Source: an uncultured Bacteroidota bacterium
GTDB lineage: Bacteria > Bacteroidota > Bacteroidia > Bacteroidales > WCHB1-69
Length of the DNA stretch: 62,090 nt
Assembly: GCA_902796805.1 (NCBI GenBank)
Contig: CADBQG010000017.1
Span: 1-62,090 of the forward strand
Direction: 5' to 3'
Positions 61,527 to 62,090 of the stretch are shown in pieces. Numbering within the stretch: position 1 is the first letter of the stretch; each line of letters begins with the position of its first letter. The notes beneath the pieces were generated by a model that saw nothing but the letters and a program-made list of their open reading frames with translations, made no database searches and had not been told where the DNA came from. A program made the translations under genes and the position numbers.

Positions 61527-61614
61527 AAACGTCAACACATTGAGTTTCAAAGGCAAGAAGAGGATTGCAGAACTCGTGTCGCGTTTGCTTTTTCAACAAG
61601 CCGCTGTTGATTTT
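61522..61614 (+). promoter_or_regulatory. Possible attenuator in the tnaA leader
   Basis: Hairpin 1: GTTGA (61522-61526) with TCAAC (61532-61536). Hairpin 2: TCAACA (61593-61598) with TGTTGA (61605-61610), followed by TTTT (61611-61614). The two sets are interchangeable, so pairing of 61532-61537 with 61605-61610 would break hairpin 2. The stems are short. Confidence 0.3.
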
Positions 61615-61646
61615 GCGAGAATTTGAACAATCAAAACATAAAGATT

Positions 61647-62090
61647 ATGGAATTACCTTTTGCAGAAGCGTGGAAAATAAAGATGGTTGAACCCATCAGG
61701 AAATCCACACGCGAACAACGCGAGAAGTGGCTCAACGAAGCCCACCAGAACGTATTCATGCTGAAGAGCGACTATGTCTACATCGACCTGCTGACCGACA
61801 GCGGCACCGGCGCCCAGAGCGACCGCCAGTGGGCGGCCATGATGATGGGCGACGAGAGCTACGGCGGCGCCCGCTCGTTCTTCCACATGAAGGACACCAT
61901 CACCGAACTCACCGGCTTCGAGTACGTCATTCCCACACACCAGGGACGCGCGGCCGAGAACGTTCTGTTCTCATACCTCGTCAAGCCCGGCCAGGTCATC
62001 CCTGGCAACGCCCACTTCGACACCACCAAGGGCCACATCGAGAGCCGCAAGGCCTTCGCCATCGACGTGACCGTGCCCGAGGCCTACGAC
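61647..62090 (+). CDS. tnaA: Tryptophanase, 5' part (runs off window)
   Basis: The first 148 codons of a PLP-dependent beta-eliminating lyase, cut by the right edge. The start MELPFAEAWKIKMVEPIRKS, then YIDLLTDSGTGAQSDRQWAA, MMGDESYGGARSF and PTHQGRAAENV match Bacteroidales tryptophanase, which splits tryptophan into indole, pyruvate and ammonia. Tyrosine phenol-lyase is close in sequence; the PLP lysine and deciding residues lie outside the window. The leader may attenuate expression. Divergent from rplC. Confidence 0.9.
   Translation, partial: MELPFAEAWKIKMVEPIRKSTREQREKWLNEAHQNVFMLKSDYVYIDLLTDSGTGAQSDRQWAAMMMGDESYGGARSFFHMKDTITELTGFEYVIPTHQGRAAENVLFSYLVKPGQVIPGNAHFDTTKGHIESRKAFAIDVTVPEAYD

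Larger units (their letters stand above)
61260..61646. other. 387-base divergent intergenic region, rplC to tnaA
   Basis: The longest gene-free stretch of the window. It holds a minus-strand promoter for rplC, an AT-rich middle with no visible tRNA or repeat, a plus-strand promoter for tnaA, and the tnaA leader with two small inverted repeats. Confidence 0.8.

Noticed and set aside
1..62090. tRNA, rRNA, CRISPR array, insertion sequence or integrase
   Set aside because: No cloverleaf-type sequence, regular spacer-repeat pattern, transposase or terminal inverted repeat was recognised in gene-free stretches.

Overview
The window looks like chromosome of a Bacteroidota bacterium, most likely order Bacteroidales. 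Intergenic regions repeatedly carry the TAnnTTTG promoter -7 box. Three proteins end in, or resemble, type IX secretion (T9SS) sorting-domain proteins, and PorZ-like and PorV-like T9SS components are present. Other markers are a Bacteroidota-type NspC, the tiny AURKAIP1/COX24-like basic protein beside HU, DUF4293, and a tryptophanase start at the right edge. AtoA, Bcd, EtfBA and TnaA suggest an amino-acid-using anaerobe. The genus cannot be named from this window.

Layout. 1-5640 is a visibly AT-richer defence-type island on the minus strand: an HNH endonuclease, a HaeIII-like cytosine-5 methyltransferase and an unfinished probable restriction enzyme; the TcmP/DUF5131 gene pair; and two broken methyltransferase starts. 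5678-13082 holds a prolyl oligopeptidase, a thioredoxin-fold protein and a large T9SS-exported amidase. 13139-17799 is rbfA-lolE-porZ-recO. 17871-22556 is ruvX-def-two TPR genes-dedA-aroE. gdhA follows with its own terminator. 24235-35632 is a long same-strand run: dsbD, lnt, glnS, a small repeat protein, atoA-bcd-etfB-etfA, then lolD, a LEA-type lipoprotein and DUF4293. 35813-44503 is an outer-membrane barrel gene followed 18 bases later by a two-module NRPS ending in a reductase. 44749-46972 is nspC, a small HSDR_N protein and rplY. 47030-49537 is HU, the tiny basic protein, rng and recX. 49623-54466 is rlmL-porV-deoC and a T9SS metalloprotease. 54524-58369 is a tightly overlapping operon of three methyltransferases and three paralogous ATC-hydrolase-like proteins. 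58509-61259 is a shortened S10 operon (rplC-rplD-rplW-rplB-rpsS) with its own promoter and terminator. The window ends inside tnaA, preceded by a leader that could be an attenuator.

The strongest candidates for undescribed biology are the methyltransferase/ATC-hydrolase-like operon (54524-58369) and the porin-plus-NRPS operon (35813-44503), whose domain order predicts a dipeptide aldehyde. The TcmP/DUF5131 pair in the defence island and the isolated S10 fragment also deserve attention. No tRNA, rRNA, CRISPR array or insertion sequence was recognised.
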